Assembly (NCBI RefSeq): GCF_964340395.1
Contig: NC_135560.1
Span: forward strand, 11,444,598 to 11,508,597
Length of the DNA: 64,000 nucleotides
Reading direction: 5' to 3'
Source: Glandiceps talaboti
Lineage: Eukaryota; Hemichordata; Enteropneusta; Spengelidae
Shown here: one piece after another, positions 25,443 to 36,830 of the stretch
Layout: each line of letters starts with the position of its first letter
Numbering within the stretch: position 1 is the first letter of the stretch
Notes under the pieces: generated by a model
Databases searched by the model: none
What the model saw: only the letters and a program-made list of their open reading frames with translations
Told to the model about the DNA's origin: nothing
Made by a program: the position numbers and the translations under genes

Positions 25443-26204
25443 AAATGGAATTGTCAAATCAAATATCCAAGGATCTGAGCGAGTACACCATTGTTTGCAT
25501 ATCAATGTTGAAGTCTTCATTCATAGCAAAATTTGCGGCAACATACATGTACCACAGATTTTTTTCTCAATTTTCTCGTATTTCTCTTTATTTTGCCACA
25601 GTTGTCTTGTTTGCAAATTTGTCAAGTTCTGTCCCATTCTACCATTTCTGACTACACCTTATCTTTCACATTTTTCATATCATCATTGTCACATAACTGT
25701 AATTCATGTGTCTTGAGCAGCTTTTATTTTCACAACTAATATGCTACAAGGGATCACATATTGAAAAGTAAGTATTTGACCCTTGACCCCACTATAGACA
25801 GTATAATGATTTCCTATTGGTTTGTTGCCTTGCATGTAAAATAGGTAGGTCAAAGTTCAAATATGAATAGACAGTATTGATAGATTTGAGTGGTTTTAAG
25901 GGAAAAAGCTCACTGTGGGGTGGTAAGTGAAGCTTGAATACACCTATTGTCAATATTGCTATGCACATCGGAAGCCCCATAGAAATAACGTTATGTGAAA
26001 GTTTGATACTGCACTTTTCCTAGCACTTCCAGTTTATGTTTATGTTATTGCCGATGGGTTTCGTGTGTGTACAGTGAGATTTGCAATATGTCTATTGTCT
26101 TGGACTAGTCTCACTTTGGTAGAGTAGACATGTCCTAAATCGCAGATGGTGGAGTCCTTCTGATTCTGACATAGTGTTTGTAGCAAGTGGCATTTGATAG
26201 CTGG

Positions 26205-26560
26205 TGTATAACTGTTTGACTGGCCAGCTAGGATGGTTAGTTGATGATTGGTTGGCTATCCAGCTAGGATCATGGTTGGTAGATGACTGGTTGACTGGCC
26301 AGCTAGGATGGTTAGTTGATGATTGGTTGGCTATCCAGCTAGGATCATGGTTGGTAGATGACTGTTTGACTGGCCAGCTGGAATGGGTGGTTGACTGGTC
26401 TGCTAGGATGGCTGGTTGATGAGTGGTTGACTGTAAAACTTGCGTGTTTGGTTGATAACTGGTTGACTGACCAGCTAAGACGGTTGATGATTGGTTGACT
26501 GACCAACTAGGATGGTTGGTTGATGAGAGGTTGACAGGTCAGTTAGTTGTTCGATTTGCT
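26205..26560. repeat. tandem repeat of GACTGGCCAGCTAGGATGGT-type units
   Basis: A composite unit of about 76 bp alternates GACTGGCCAGCTAGGATGGT and GGCTATCCAGCTAGGATCAT with GTTGATGATTGGTTG spacers, repeated about twice, followed by shorter degenerate copies. The plus-strand frame at 26204-26419 (QLGWLVDDWL repeats) is a translation of this array. Confidence 0.8.
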
Positions 26561-26946
26561 ATTGGTGAGTGGTTCAATGGCTGGCTTAATAATTCTTCAT
26601 GGGTCTAGATCTGTGTAAATGACTTGGTGACAATGGTGTAATATGGAATGCATGTTTCAAACTTTGGCATGATTATGTTAGTTGACTTGCTTTAGACTAA
26701 GTAAGTAGTTGGCTGGCTTTGCTTGCTTTCTATGTAGACATCGATTTTCTAGCGTAATGAGTTGTGCAGTCATGTGTAGTTCTTGATGAACTCAATTTAG
26801 ATTGTACCTACGGAGTGTCCTATCAACAATACTCTTCATTATTCAAGGTAGAAATGTGGTTTATTCTGCTCTGTAAGCATGGTAGACAGTTGCATTGAAA
26901 AAAAACACAATTATAACCATAAACTCTACTACTATTTCTCCTACAG

Positions 26947-29900
26947 ATTCACTAACTGAAATCCAAGTCAGTAAGGTAAATAAACATTACAGTAGAATAC
27001 ATTATTATGTCAGTGTTTGTCACCTGTGTTTATATATAACAGATCACATACCATATTGATCCTGAACTCGCCCCATATCCCCGAAAAAGTAAATAATGAC
27101 CTCTATGACCAGATCCGAAATTAACACAATTTCACTAATGGTAAGATGACAACACAGTGACACTACAAGGGTGTATCTGGATAAAAATTATCCTGTATGA
27201 CTGAATTCAGGACTTTGATCAATCATATTGTACACAGTATCCTTTTGTCTGTAACTGTCATTCCTAAGGCTTCTAGCTTGACTGTTAAAGTGTAATTATG
27301 AATTGAGAACATAAGTTGATAGTGTGATATTAAAGGAGAAGACTTTTTGGCACCTTCAAAGCCAGTTTTAATAGTCCACCACTGACAACATGATGTTTCG
27401 ATCAGCAGTATTTCTAGACAACTAGTGCAACGGTACTAATATCCTATGTGTTGACCAACGTACATGTATTTATATCTCTATTTGTCAGGTACGCAAAAAA
27501 GGTTTAAAACATGGCACACCATGTCAGTATCCACGCTGCGACTGCGATGACTACGTCAGACCTCAAACCATGTTCAAACCAAGATTCTCCTCTCTGACGT
27601 GTCAAAAGTGTCGTCACAAGGAAAGTGAGCATCGCCTGAAAACTAAGTTTGATAAAGTGAAGAAAGAACAGCTAGATAAAGCCGAGTCATTTCCTTGTAT
27701 CGGATGCAGTTGCCAAGGTTACAAAAGACCAGATAGCAGGTAATGGACTCACCCTTTACAAAGATGTTTTGAGCGAGATACATCCATAGGGTTTACCGCT
27801 TATGTATAAATGCTGTCATACCTGAGGTAGGAGCTAGAAGTGCCTTAGGTAGGGTATTGATGTGTAAACAATGTCACAGACTACTGACACAGATCATGTT
27901 TTTGTTTTCACCAGCGTATCAGCAGAAACCCCGCAGGCCAGACAATGCACTGATTGCAAACATCACATAGATGCACACAGACCAATGACAGAGACTGACC
28001 AGTACATTATAGCATCACTCTCCACAGCCAGTCAACTACACTGCCACTCAGAAGCTAAGAAAGATGGCTACAAACAAAACGAGGATGATGAAGAGGAAGA
28101 GGAAGATGAAGATGAGGAGGTTGACATGACTCCCTGGTTTGAAGCTGTTGCCATAGATCCTGATGAAGTAGAGGAACAGGTGAGAAATGATGCGAGACTA
28201 ACGCAGCATAATTAAATGATCACAGAACAATCTTGTCCTATCAGGTACCATGGCTGGGTAACCAAAGGCACACGCTTGGTGGTCCAAATATGTTAACTTC
28301 AGTAACTGATGTATGCAGATCATGCAGTAGATTGAAGTAATACTGTACCAATGATATTTAATGACACTACAAATTTTAGTCTTTTCAAAACACATCACAA
28401 ATCCTTCACCTAGCAACCTCTGTCCTACAAGGTCTTCATTTATATGGCGTATGTTGACCAAGACCCAATCATGGTTCAAATCTTGCCCAAGGACTTTAGC
28501 CGGCCATTCAGAAACAAATGGCAGCAGTTAGGATAAACCTGCAACTTCAAATGCATCCACTCTTCCACAGAAGATGTGATTCTAACCATTTTAATATTGT
28601 AATATTAATAACCTAACTTTTTAGATTCAGTACTCTCACAGACCGATGTCTTCAAATACTAGAGTACAAATGTAACATGAACCTGTCTTTGTTTTTTTTT
28701 TAGAGTTTTTTGAAGACATGTCGATGCAGAGGATTTGGTGTTAGTTCTGATGATTTGATGAAAACATGTCACAGATATCATGGCTTTACGTAAGTATAGT
28801 AAACTTTACATAAGTATAGTAAAAGGTATGTAAGTATAATAAACGTTACGTGAGTATAGTAAACTATGTAAGTATAGCAAACTTTACGTAAGTATAATAA
28901 ACTTTACTAAAGTATAGTAAACTTTATGTAAGTATAGTAAACTTTATGTAAGTATAGTAAATGTTACATAAGTATAGTAAACGTTACGTAAGTATAGTAA
29001 ACTTCCCTTTATTACACCAGTATATCAACTATTTTCTAGACGTTTTGGGCACCAGGCAGTTTCTTCTAGAGCCGAAATGGTCAGGTGCCAAAACAACTAG
29101 TTACCTATCAACTAGCCTTGCTCAGTTGGACTCAGTAGACAAAAAAAACATATACTTGACTTCACAGTTTTCTGTCACCTCATCACGACCTTTCAAAAAT
29201 TATACTTGACTTAGACACAATCATGGCTCAAATCTTGCCCAAGGACCTCAGCCATTCAGAAACAAATGGCAGTGGTGAGGCTCTAACTGCCAGATGACAG
29301 ATTCAAAGCCAACCTCTCTAATAATTCAACCATCATGTACCCCTAGTATGTACACTGAATAATTTTAGCATATAAAGACAGACAGGGCAAGGTCTTACTC
29401 CAACCCTCCCTCCCCCCCCCCCCCCCAAAAAAAAAAAAAAATCTAATTGCTAATTTTTTGATCTGTTGATTTTTTTTCAGGATAGATTTAGTGGGACCAT
29501 TATTACCAACACTACAATGTCCAAAATGCCAACATTACCTCAAGGATCATAGAGAACCCACAGAACAGGAAGAATTACAGGTAAGCTATTAACCAATCAG
29601 CTGTTTAGAAATGATCATGTGACTTAGTTTGGTGGATTACTTTGCAGTTACTTTTATTTAACCAATCAGTTTTTTAGGATGTGATCACATGATTTAGTCA
29701 CATGGATAACTCTGCTGTTGCTTTTGACCAATCAGTTGTTAGGATATGCTCATGTGACAACAGCTTTGTGAAGAACTCTGTCATGGAGTTTTTTGGTGTA
29801 TTTATCATATGACTTCCAGGTCATTTTTTGGAATCATTAAGAAACAAAAATATTTGGCAATCAGTTGTTTTATCCTGTAAATTAGTAGCAATTTCTTTTC

Positions 29901-32900
29901 ATCCCAAATTCTACTTGACTTTCATGAATAAATGACCATAATAATATGGGATTTTTTTCAGAGATCTATTGAGAGAGCCAAAGTTTTGTCCTTAGTGAAG
30001 GCTGTTGGTTTACGTTCATCAAAACAGTTTGTAAGTCACAAAGCTGCCAGTTTGTTGTTACCAAACAATGTGTCTCAGGTAAGTCTATTGCAGCTAGAAT
30101 CCTATATCAATAGACCGTTCCAAACTGCAAACAGGAAATTGAGAATGCAGTGCCCTCACTCAAATTGGGGGTACTATCACCTCATAGTACCGTTTCGTAA
30201 TAACTTTGTCCTTTGGTATTCTATAGAAGTGTAAATCAGGGATGTTTTTTGTATTGTTCAGACATCGAGGAAAGCAGCAGTGCTCTATGATTAACTGAGT
30301 AACCTATACCATCCCACAAGATACACACAGACAGGAAGTAGAGCGCCACCATGGCAGATTTCGGAAAGGCCTATGGTTGTTATTTAATTTATGCAAAAGT
30401 CACCCAACTACATACTAAGCTTTGGTTGGTCAGTGATTTCCATTTATGCAAATATCAACTAACTACATACTGATCAATGATTGGGCAATTATTGCATTAT
30501 GCAAATTAACCCAACTACATGTTCAGTGATTGGTCAGATACAGAAATTTATCCAAAAGGAAAAAGTCACTCAACTAATTGCATACTGAGCAATGATTGGT
30601 CAGTGATATAAATTTATGCAAACATCACCCTAATACATGGTGATCAGTGATTGGTCAGTCTGAATGATATGTATTTATGCAAATGTTCATAACCATGTTT
30701 ATTTTGATGTGTTAAATAGATGATCTTTGCGAGAACACAGGACAGCAGTAGTAGTAGCACCAAGTACCAGGTGACATGCAGTATACTCTCTAAGCCACTA
30801 TCCAAGCTGCTCTTCAACGCTGCCAGCACACAGAATGGCTCAGACATCAAGTCACACAATGACACAAATATTAAGTCAGGTGTTAGAAAAAGGAGAAGTT
30901 ATGAAAGTGTTACTTCAAGTTTACCAAGCACTCCTGTCAAAAGAAGGAAGAGTGACCAGGATGTATATGAGACAAGGTAAATAGTTTTAGTGTCATCTAC
31001 AATCTATTGTCAGATTATATTGAAACTGTATCTCATCTCAGAACGAACTCAGGTTGCATGTGTACATGCATTGACTTTGATTGGCAGCCAGATTTGAGGC
31101 ATATTTTGTCACCCAGGAAGTTTGTCTGTATGCACTGACTCTGATTTGACAGTCAGATTTGGGGGGTTTTTTGTCACTCAGAAAGCCTGTCTGTAGGCAT
31201 TGACTCTGATGCGGCAGTCAGATTTGGGAAGTCAAAGTCAATGTCAAATATCAAATCTTTAGAAACTGAGGCAAATATGAGAATTTTAGACAGTTCCTAT
31301 TTACAGTATACTGTGGGCATATTTCATAATGTATCAGCAAAAAAGTTATTTCTATGGTGCCTACCAGGGAAGCATGTAGCTACTCGTAGTGACAAAGCCC
31401 CTTAGGTCACTTGTATTTTCCTTGGCTGAACAAAGAAAAAATTGGGGAATAAGATCTAAAAAGTACATTATAGCCCTACCATATCCAGTCCTATGTACTA
31501 TTATAATGATTTCATGAACAGCTTTTACGTCACTAGTACTTCAGTACAAAAACAGCTTGAATCTTCGACTAATTTCTCACCATGAGCAGTCTTTACTACT
31601 TTTTCTCACATTCCGTTTACATCAATATTTGTGTTCAGTGATGAAAACAAGGAAGTCATCGCCATGGAAACAATAAGAAAGAAAGTCAAGGTACCAGACA
31701 AGATTATCAGTGGCATCTTGGAGAATCTCAACAACACAGATAATCTGATGAACATTACAACTTGTATACCCATTACTGTCATGGAATGGTGTCCAGTTAC
31801 AGTTGGTAAGTGTATCACAGGTGAAAGCACTTAGAACACATAATTATATCACTCCCTACACTGCCATCAACTCATAATGTTATGCACCATCATCTTTACA
31901 TTGTGATCAACCCTTACACACACCAATTACCACCTATATACACATCATCCCTGCACAGCCATCAACCCTTACATAAGCCTCACTGCTAACACACCCATCA
32001 CCTGTACACTGCCATCAACCCATACACACCCATTACCACCTATATACACATCATCCCTGTACACCCATCAACCCTTACACACCCATGTGTTATCGTGACA
32101 TAGACACGCACTGTAATGGCGTAGAGTAACCAAAGTATATATTCCACAACTGGGTCCGTGCATGCTATACCATAACATATAGTCTTCATCATAATATACT
32201 TATAGAGTTAATGTATACAAGACTTGTTATCTAAGAATACACATTCTGTCATTCATCCCTTGCAGATGATGCCCTTTTTCTGAGTATCGGTCATTCCAAG
32301 GGACAAATATCCATCTACAAAGTTCACCAGAATAAATGTAAAGCTTTGATAATTCATGGAGACCCTACATCTGCACCAGTCACAAAGTAAGTATCATAAA
32401 TCATAGAATTATTGCAGAAAATATCTGCATTCACTCTTCAGGTTAAATCTATTAATTTCGTGGACTGTAAGATATGTTATGTCATTCTGCCCTCAATGGT
32501 CTGATACTTTCTGTGTTGGTTGGTACTTAAGGGTACTCCAACATGGCATATTTTTACAGACTACTAATCTCATAACCTTGGTAACTTTTAGAGGCACCAA
32601 ATTTGAAATTTGTTATGATTGAAGTTAGGGTGCAGGGTGGGGATGGGTTTGCTGTGGGTGATGTGGTTGGGGGTGGGGGGGTTGATTGACTACTTACTAC
32701 TGTGCAGTGTTTTTGCTAAGGGTTAATTGGTAACCCTGGTGACAGAGAGGGCTAAATCAGGGAAAACTAGCATAGTACCCATTGTACCATAATGTTGGTG
32801 AGAACCTCGGTATTAAAACTACCTGAGGAACTCACTATATAGATTTTATCTACTTGCCAATACTACAATCAGTGAGTTGTCAGTTTTGAACACTGCCAGA

Positions 32901-35900
32901 ACTGTACTGTAACTATTTTCAATACCTTTACTTCTTGAGTTGTATCAGTGTTGTAGGCAATGCAAAGTGCTTAATACTGTCTTAGTCTCACTTATGTAGT
33001 ATTAGTTTTAAAGTACCACTAGCCTTAGACTAACAAATTACATCAAATCTCTCTTTACAGACTAACATGGTTTTCTAAGAAGAGAAAGTGTTACCTATTG
33101 TCAGCATACAAGGATGGTCATATATGTCTATGGCAGCTTGTCAATACCACTGAGTTGGTCCTAGTACAAGATATCTCTAACATTCCCACCAAAGTCACCA
33201 CTATGGCAGTCTCGGCTGACTCAGTGTAAGTAGTGCCAATGTCTAACATTACCATCAAAGTCACCACTATGGCTGTCTGAGCTGAGTCAATGTAAGTTAG
33301 TGCCAATATCTTTAACATTACCATCAAAGTCACCACTATGACAGTCTGAACTGACTCAGTGTAAGTTAGTTCTCATGCCTTTAACATTCCCATCAAGATG
33401 AAGCTGTTGTGGTCACATGTTCATGCTCACAGCTAATAACACATGACATGCATTCTGTTGTTGACCAAAGTAACAATCATTGTGTGTCCATTTTTCTTTA
33501 CAGATACATGGCCATAGGTTATTCCAACTCAACTGTAATGTTCTACAAAATAAATGACCAGAACACAGCAGACAAAGTTCAGTTATCCTTAATTAACAAA
33601 ACCAGTACAGCATATGGGTCTGTACTTTGTCTGTCATGGCATCCAACAAAAAGGTAATATTTTTACTTCATTTTGCTTTTTATTACTGTTTAACATACAT
33701 GTATTACAACAGAAAATGTGCTATCGGTAAACTAAGATAGACACACTTACTAAAACTACACTTGTTGCATGTGATAGTTTACACAAGTGGGTGATTACAG
33801 TGCCATGGTTACATAGGCGTATAAATCATACTATAAACAAAACAGAATGAGTTTGTGCTGCCACTGAAGAAAAAACTAAGTCTTGTAAGGCAATATAAAA
33901 AAGAATTGTTTCTGGTCAGCGTGCGCATAACTTAAATACCCTTGTGATGTTTTTCTTTTCACCCGTGCAGTCTGCAGTTCCGGGTGAAACACAAAAATAA
34001 AGTAGACAACTGCAGAGCCAATCATGAACAAGCAAATGACATCTGCCCCACATACACACTTGGAATAAAGTGGTGTGATGTCGCGTCATCACACCACTTT
34101 AGACAAAATGTCCTGACCAGAAACAGTTCGTTTTTTTTCTTTTTTGGCCTAATAATGAGTGTAATTACATCAATGTCCACTTTACAATCAACATGATGCA
34201 ATAATAGATATAGTTTGTCTGTCTGTCTTAGTTTGCCGATAGTCAGTCCGCCATAGTTGTAACAAAATGTGAAATCCAGCTTTTCATTTTAAAACCATTC
34301 CTGATATTGAAATTATGTAGAGTTTAGACAAGTTTATCCATCAAAACATGAAATTATATATCTATCTAGGAATGTAAGATAGAGAGAAGATTATCAGCCA
34401 TTGACTTGAAAATATCTTATGACATAAATTATTGTCTGAGAACTTCACTCAACATTTGAATTATCTTCCTATGCAATCAATCACCAGAAAGTTTCAAAAT
34501 GTTCGACTTTTACTGAACTGATCTTTGCTCGGACCTGACCCAACCTGACATGACCTGAACTAAACTGACCCTATTCTACCTTTTTCCAGAATGGTTGCAG
34601 CTGGTGGTGAAGATGATAATGTAACCATATTTTATCTGAGGTCATCTGAAATGGAAGGAGACCGTAGGAGTATGGGATCAATCACACGTTATTGTAAGTC
34701 ACTTTCACTCAAGACGTCATTTTCACTCAGGGTGTCAGTTTCATTCCAAACATCACTTTTACTCAAAATGTCACTTTCACTAAAGATGTCACTTTCACTC
34801 AGTCAAAATGTCACTTTCACTAAAGATGTCACTTTCACTCAAAATGTCACTTTCACTAAAGATGTCACTTTCACTCAAAATGTCACTTTCACTCCAAAAT
34901 GTCACTTTCACTCAAGGTGTCACTTTCACCCAAGACGTCACTTTCACACAGTTTGGAAGAATTGAATAGAAATTAACAACAATTGCATTTCAGTTCAGGA
35001 TATCCCCACAACTTCCAATAACCAAGCAAGTCAGTCCCTAATTTGATACACATCAAACTACATTTTTCACAATATATTAAAAAATGTGTAAGATTGTAGA
35101 ATTTTTAGGAGTACATGTATCAAGTAAAACTGATGAACAATTGTACTTGTGATTTACTTATTTCAGTTAGCCCAAAGAAGCATCCAATGAGACCCGATAT
35201 TTTCCATAAATGCTGCCTTCTGAAAGGTAAGTCAAGGATATAGTAGTTTCTTTATTCTTGTTCACAGACTGATTGTTCTGGCACTTGATTCTGACTTGCC
35301 TTTCCATTCCTCGTCCAGCAGAAATGTACACAGAAAACAATATCTGCACCCACATTTAATCAGAATATGTCATATTCAGGTTATCAGAAAGACAAAAGAT
35401 TGTATAGTTTGGCCACTAGAAGTGCTGTTCAGTTGAGTGCTTTGCAGTTGAGCACAAAACCCAACTTTGAAAACATTATCATTTCATAGTGTCTCACAGC
35501 AAAAGTCCTTCCAGTGTTATCCCATCAACACATCTGATCATTTGCACTTGAATTCATTACATACCATAAGTAAACAAAGAAATTTCTTCTTTTTTTTTTC
35601 AGGTCATGTATCATTTGTATCAGCTCTAACCTTTGACCCCAATGGAAAATATCTCTTGTCAGCGGGTTGGGATGGACAGATTCTGTTCTGGAGGGTAGCT
35701 GAAATTGATGACATCATCACAAATAATGATGATGTCACCATCATGGAATGCACATCTGGTTACATGGTTGGTCAACAGAGATTGACTAAATCCTGCGATG
35801 ATGTCATCAATAGAGGTGCACTGATGGCTACATCCTTGAGTGTATTAGATGATATATTGTTTGTAGTTGCCAAGGTAACAGCAGGTCAAGTCTATGTTTC

Positions 35901-35931
35901 TGCATATCGAATTCCAGACAAGTATTTGTAG
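26947..35931 (+). CDS. WD40-repeat protein with three tandem PCAF-N-like Cys/His modules
   Basis: Fourteen exons read in continuous phase: 26947-26975 (29-bp exon, the least certain), 27489-27739, 27915-28179, 28704-28789, 29481-29580, 29962-30078, 30720-30976, 31639-31805, 32266-32386, 33061-33225, 33504-33653, 34590-34693, 35167-35226 and 35603-35931 (stop TAG). They encode about 733 residues; the 5' end is missing. The N-terminal half holds three Cys/His modules, each with a C-x-C-x2-aromatic element and a C-x2-C-x-H-x4-H element: CDCDDY with CQKCRHKESEH; CSCQGYKRP with CTDCKHHIDAH; CRCRGF with CPKCQHYLKDH. This resembles the N-terminal domain of PCAF/GCN5 acetyltransferases (C-x-C-x-G-W-K-x-P, then C-x2-C-x-H-x4-H). 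An acidic stretch follows module 2. A basic RKRRSYES...STPVKRRKSD linker looks like a bipartite nuclear signal. The C-terminal half is a WD40 propeller ending in GGEDDNVTIFYL and FDPNGKYLLSAGWDGQILFW, reminiscent of the WDR20/creC type. I do not recognise a named orthologue. A nuclear or chromatin role is inference. Confidence 0.85.
28458..28546 (-). mobile_element. fragment of the SINE family also at 48614-48908
   Basis: The words TGGTTCAAATCTTGCCCAAG, GACTTTAGCC and CATTCAGAAACAAATGGCAG match the SINE copy in the minus-strand sulfatase gene. Only the end of the element carrying the pol III-like promoter is present. It sits in the intron between Cys/His modules 2 and 3 of the WD40 gene. Confidence 0.6.
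28790..29007 (+). repeat. 20-bp minisatellite of 5' splice-site-like units
   Basis: The array of about eleven units approximating GTAAGTATAGTAAACTTTAC begins at the authentic donor of exon 28704-28789. About seven units contain the perfect donor core GTAAGTATA and one contains GTGAGTATA. The real exon therefore ends at the first of a series of near-consensus donors. Confidence 0.85.
29214..29295 (-). mobile_element. second fragment of the same SINE family
   Basis: The words CAATCATGGCTCAAATCTTG, CCCAAGGACCTCAGCCATTC and AGAAACAAATGGCAGTGGTGAGGC match the SINE family in the same orientation as the fragment 700 bases upstream. It lies in the same intron of the WD40 gene. Confidence 0.55.
29590..29760. 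repeat. three-copy tandem repeat, about 62-68 bp unit
   Basis: Copies share AACCAATCAG-TGTTTAG, GATCATGTGACTTAGT, TGGATAACT-TGC and GTTACTTTT. The array starts ten bases inside the intron that follows exon 29481-29580. Each copy contains a CCAAT word. Confidence 0.7.
30385..30680. repeat. five-copy intronic repeat with ATGCAAAT and ATTGGTCAG words
   Basis: Units of about 60 bp contain TTTATGCAAA, ATCACCCAACTACATACTGA and CAATGATTGGTCAGTGAT. Octamer-like (ATGCAAAT) and inverted CCAAT-box (ATTGG) words therefore recur five times or so in the intron before exon 30720-30976. No function can be shown from sequence. Confidence 0.75.
31060..31225. repeat. three-copy tandem repeat, about 67 bp unit
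   Basis: Copies share TGCA-TGACTCTGATT, GGCAGTCAGATTTGGG and TTTTGTCACTCAGAAAG-CTGTCTGTA. They lie in the intron after exon 30720-30976. Confidence 0.7.
31376..31470 (+). mobile_element. foldback repeat family, right arm only
   Basis: The stretch ACTCGTAGTGACAAAGCC, CCTTAGGTCACTTGTATTTT and CCTTGGCTGAACAAAGAAAA, then TTGGGGAATAAGATCTAAAA, matches the right halves of the elements at 5519-5870 and 54247-54640. The left arm is absent. It is inserted in an intron of the WD40 gene. Confidence 0.65.
31840..32095. repeat. degenerate CA/CC-rich tandem repeat
   Basis: Repeated words include ACACCCATCACCTGTACACT, GCCATCAACCCTTACACACC and ATTACCACCTATATACACAT. The units of 25-80 bp are diverged. The array begins shortly after the donor of exon 31639-31805. 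Confidence 0.65.
33175..33385 (+). repeat. tandem triplication of an exon end with its splice donor
   Basis: A unit of about 71 bp containing TCTAACATTCCCACCAAAGT, CACCACTATGGCAGTCT, GCTGACTCAGT and the donor GTAAGT occurs once in exon 33061-33225 and again as two full intronic copies, with donors near 33291 and 33361, plus a short fourth fragment. Reading on from the first donor meets TAA at once (GTG TAA), so use of the downstream donors would truncate the protein. Confidence 0.85.
33906..34125. mobile_element. small foldback element with palindromic core
   Basis: TTGTTTCTGGTCAG at 33906-33919 is mirrored by CTGACCAGAAACA at 34113-34125. Inside it, AAAGTGGTGTGATG (34067-34080) and CATCACACCACTTT (34087-34100) form a perfect 14-bp stem around six bases. 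The nested arrangement fits a MITE-like insertion in the intron before exon 34590-34693. It has no coding capacity. Confidence 0.55.
34697..34948. repeat. 18-bp minisatellite starting at a splice donor
   Basis: About fourteen copies of GTCACTTTCACTCAAAAT, with variants ending AAAGAT or AAGGT, begin within the donor GTAAGTCAC of exon 34590-34693. The frame running from that exon into the array (34591-34965) is intron read-through. Confidence 0.85.
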
Positions 35932-36489
35932 ATTTATCGCTGATTACCATGGCAACTCAAATTTATTTTGGTGCTATTGATGACATTTATCAAGAACGAA
36001 AGCATTAGGGGACTTTTTTTGTTTCTTGTCATAACCTTTTCAAACTGATTGGCTGGTCAATCGATTAAAAAAAATGAAAAATGTAAATTTGAAGGTTACA
36101 TGAGAAACAGAAAGAACAGAAAGTTAAATAAGACCACCCCCGGGGACCACCCTTTATGTCATACTCCTTGTTTCATGACCAAATAGTATTTTGTAATTCT
36201 TTTTTTTTGTAAAATCAATGTTATGTTGCACTCAGCTTTGTATGTTTGTCAACCTTAGTCAGGACAAACTAATGTCTACAGAATCTGTGAAGACAATAGC
36301 CAACATGTAATGATTTGTAAACATGCCATTGCACCACAGAGTGCCTAGTTCTTCACTCTTAGTTTATTTTGTATTTAGTGTTTACATCGTAGTTAGTCTG
36401 TTTTATTATACAGAGAAAAAAAACCCAGCTTTATGACCTAAAAACTAGGATTAGATGTACATGTATTGTAATATGTACAGTCTTTATGA

Positions 36490-36830
36490 GAGTTGCTATA
36501 GAACTCCATTCACAGGCTCAATACTTAAGTTAACTTTATGAGAGTTGCTATATCATGCAGAGTTGCTATAGGACTCCAGCCACAGGCTCAATACTTAACG
36601 AGAGTTGCTATATCATGCAGAGTTGCTATAGAACTCCAGCCACAGGCTCTCATGCTCAATACAGTCAAGTTAGCTTTATGAGAGTTGCTATAGAACTCCA
36701 GTCACAGCTCAATACTTAAGTTAGCTTTATCAGTGTTACTATAGAACTCCAGTCATAGGCTCAATACTTAAAGTGTCAAACACCATACATAGTCTCATCA
36801 TATAGAAATTTGCTGTACCAGAGTTGTAGT
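36490..36830. repeat. tandem repeat in a likely 3' untranslated region
   Basis: Six to seven copies of AGAGTTGCTATAGAACTCCA, GCCACAGGCTCAATACTTAA and GTTAGCTTTATG occur with internal deletions. They lie between the WD40 stop codon and the best candidate polyadenylation signal, so they may be transcribed. Confidence 0.8.

Larger units (their letters stand above)
18035..26946. other. gene-poor interval between basonuclin and the WD40 gene
   Basis: The first part is probably basonuclin 3' untranslated sequence, with dense TGTACATG words at 18070-18185. Candidate AATAAA signals occur at 20522-20527 and further downstream, but none is compelling. The rest holds four minisatellites, GA/GT and CA microsatellites and one 20-bp-stem hairpin. 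The WD40 gene's missing first exon or exons may lie here; I could not identify them. No other recognisable coding exon was seen. Confidence 0.5.

Noticed and set aside
34591-34965. 124-residue frame continuing past exon 34590-34693
   Set aside because: After the GTAAGT donor it runs into an 18-bp minisatellite. The next exon continues the protein in phase after splicing.
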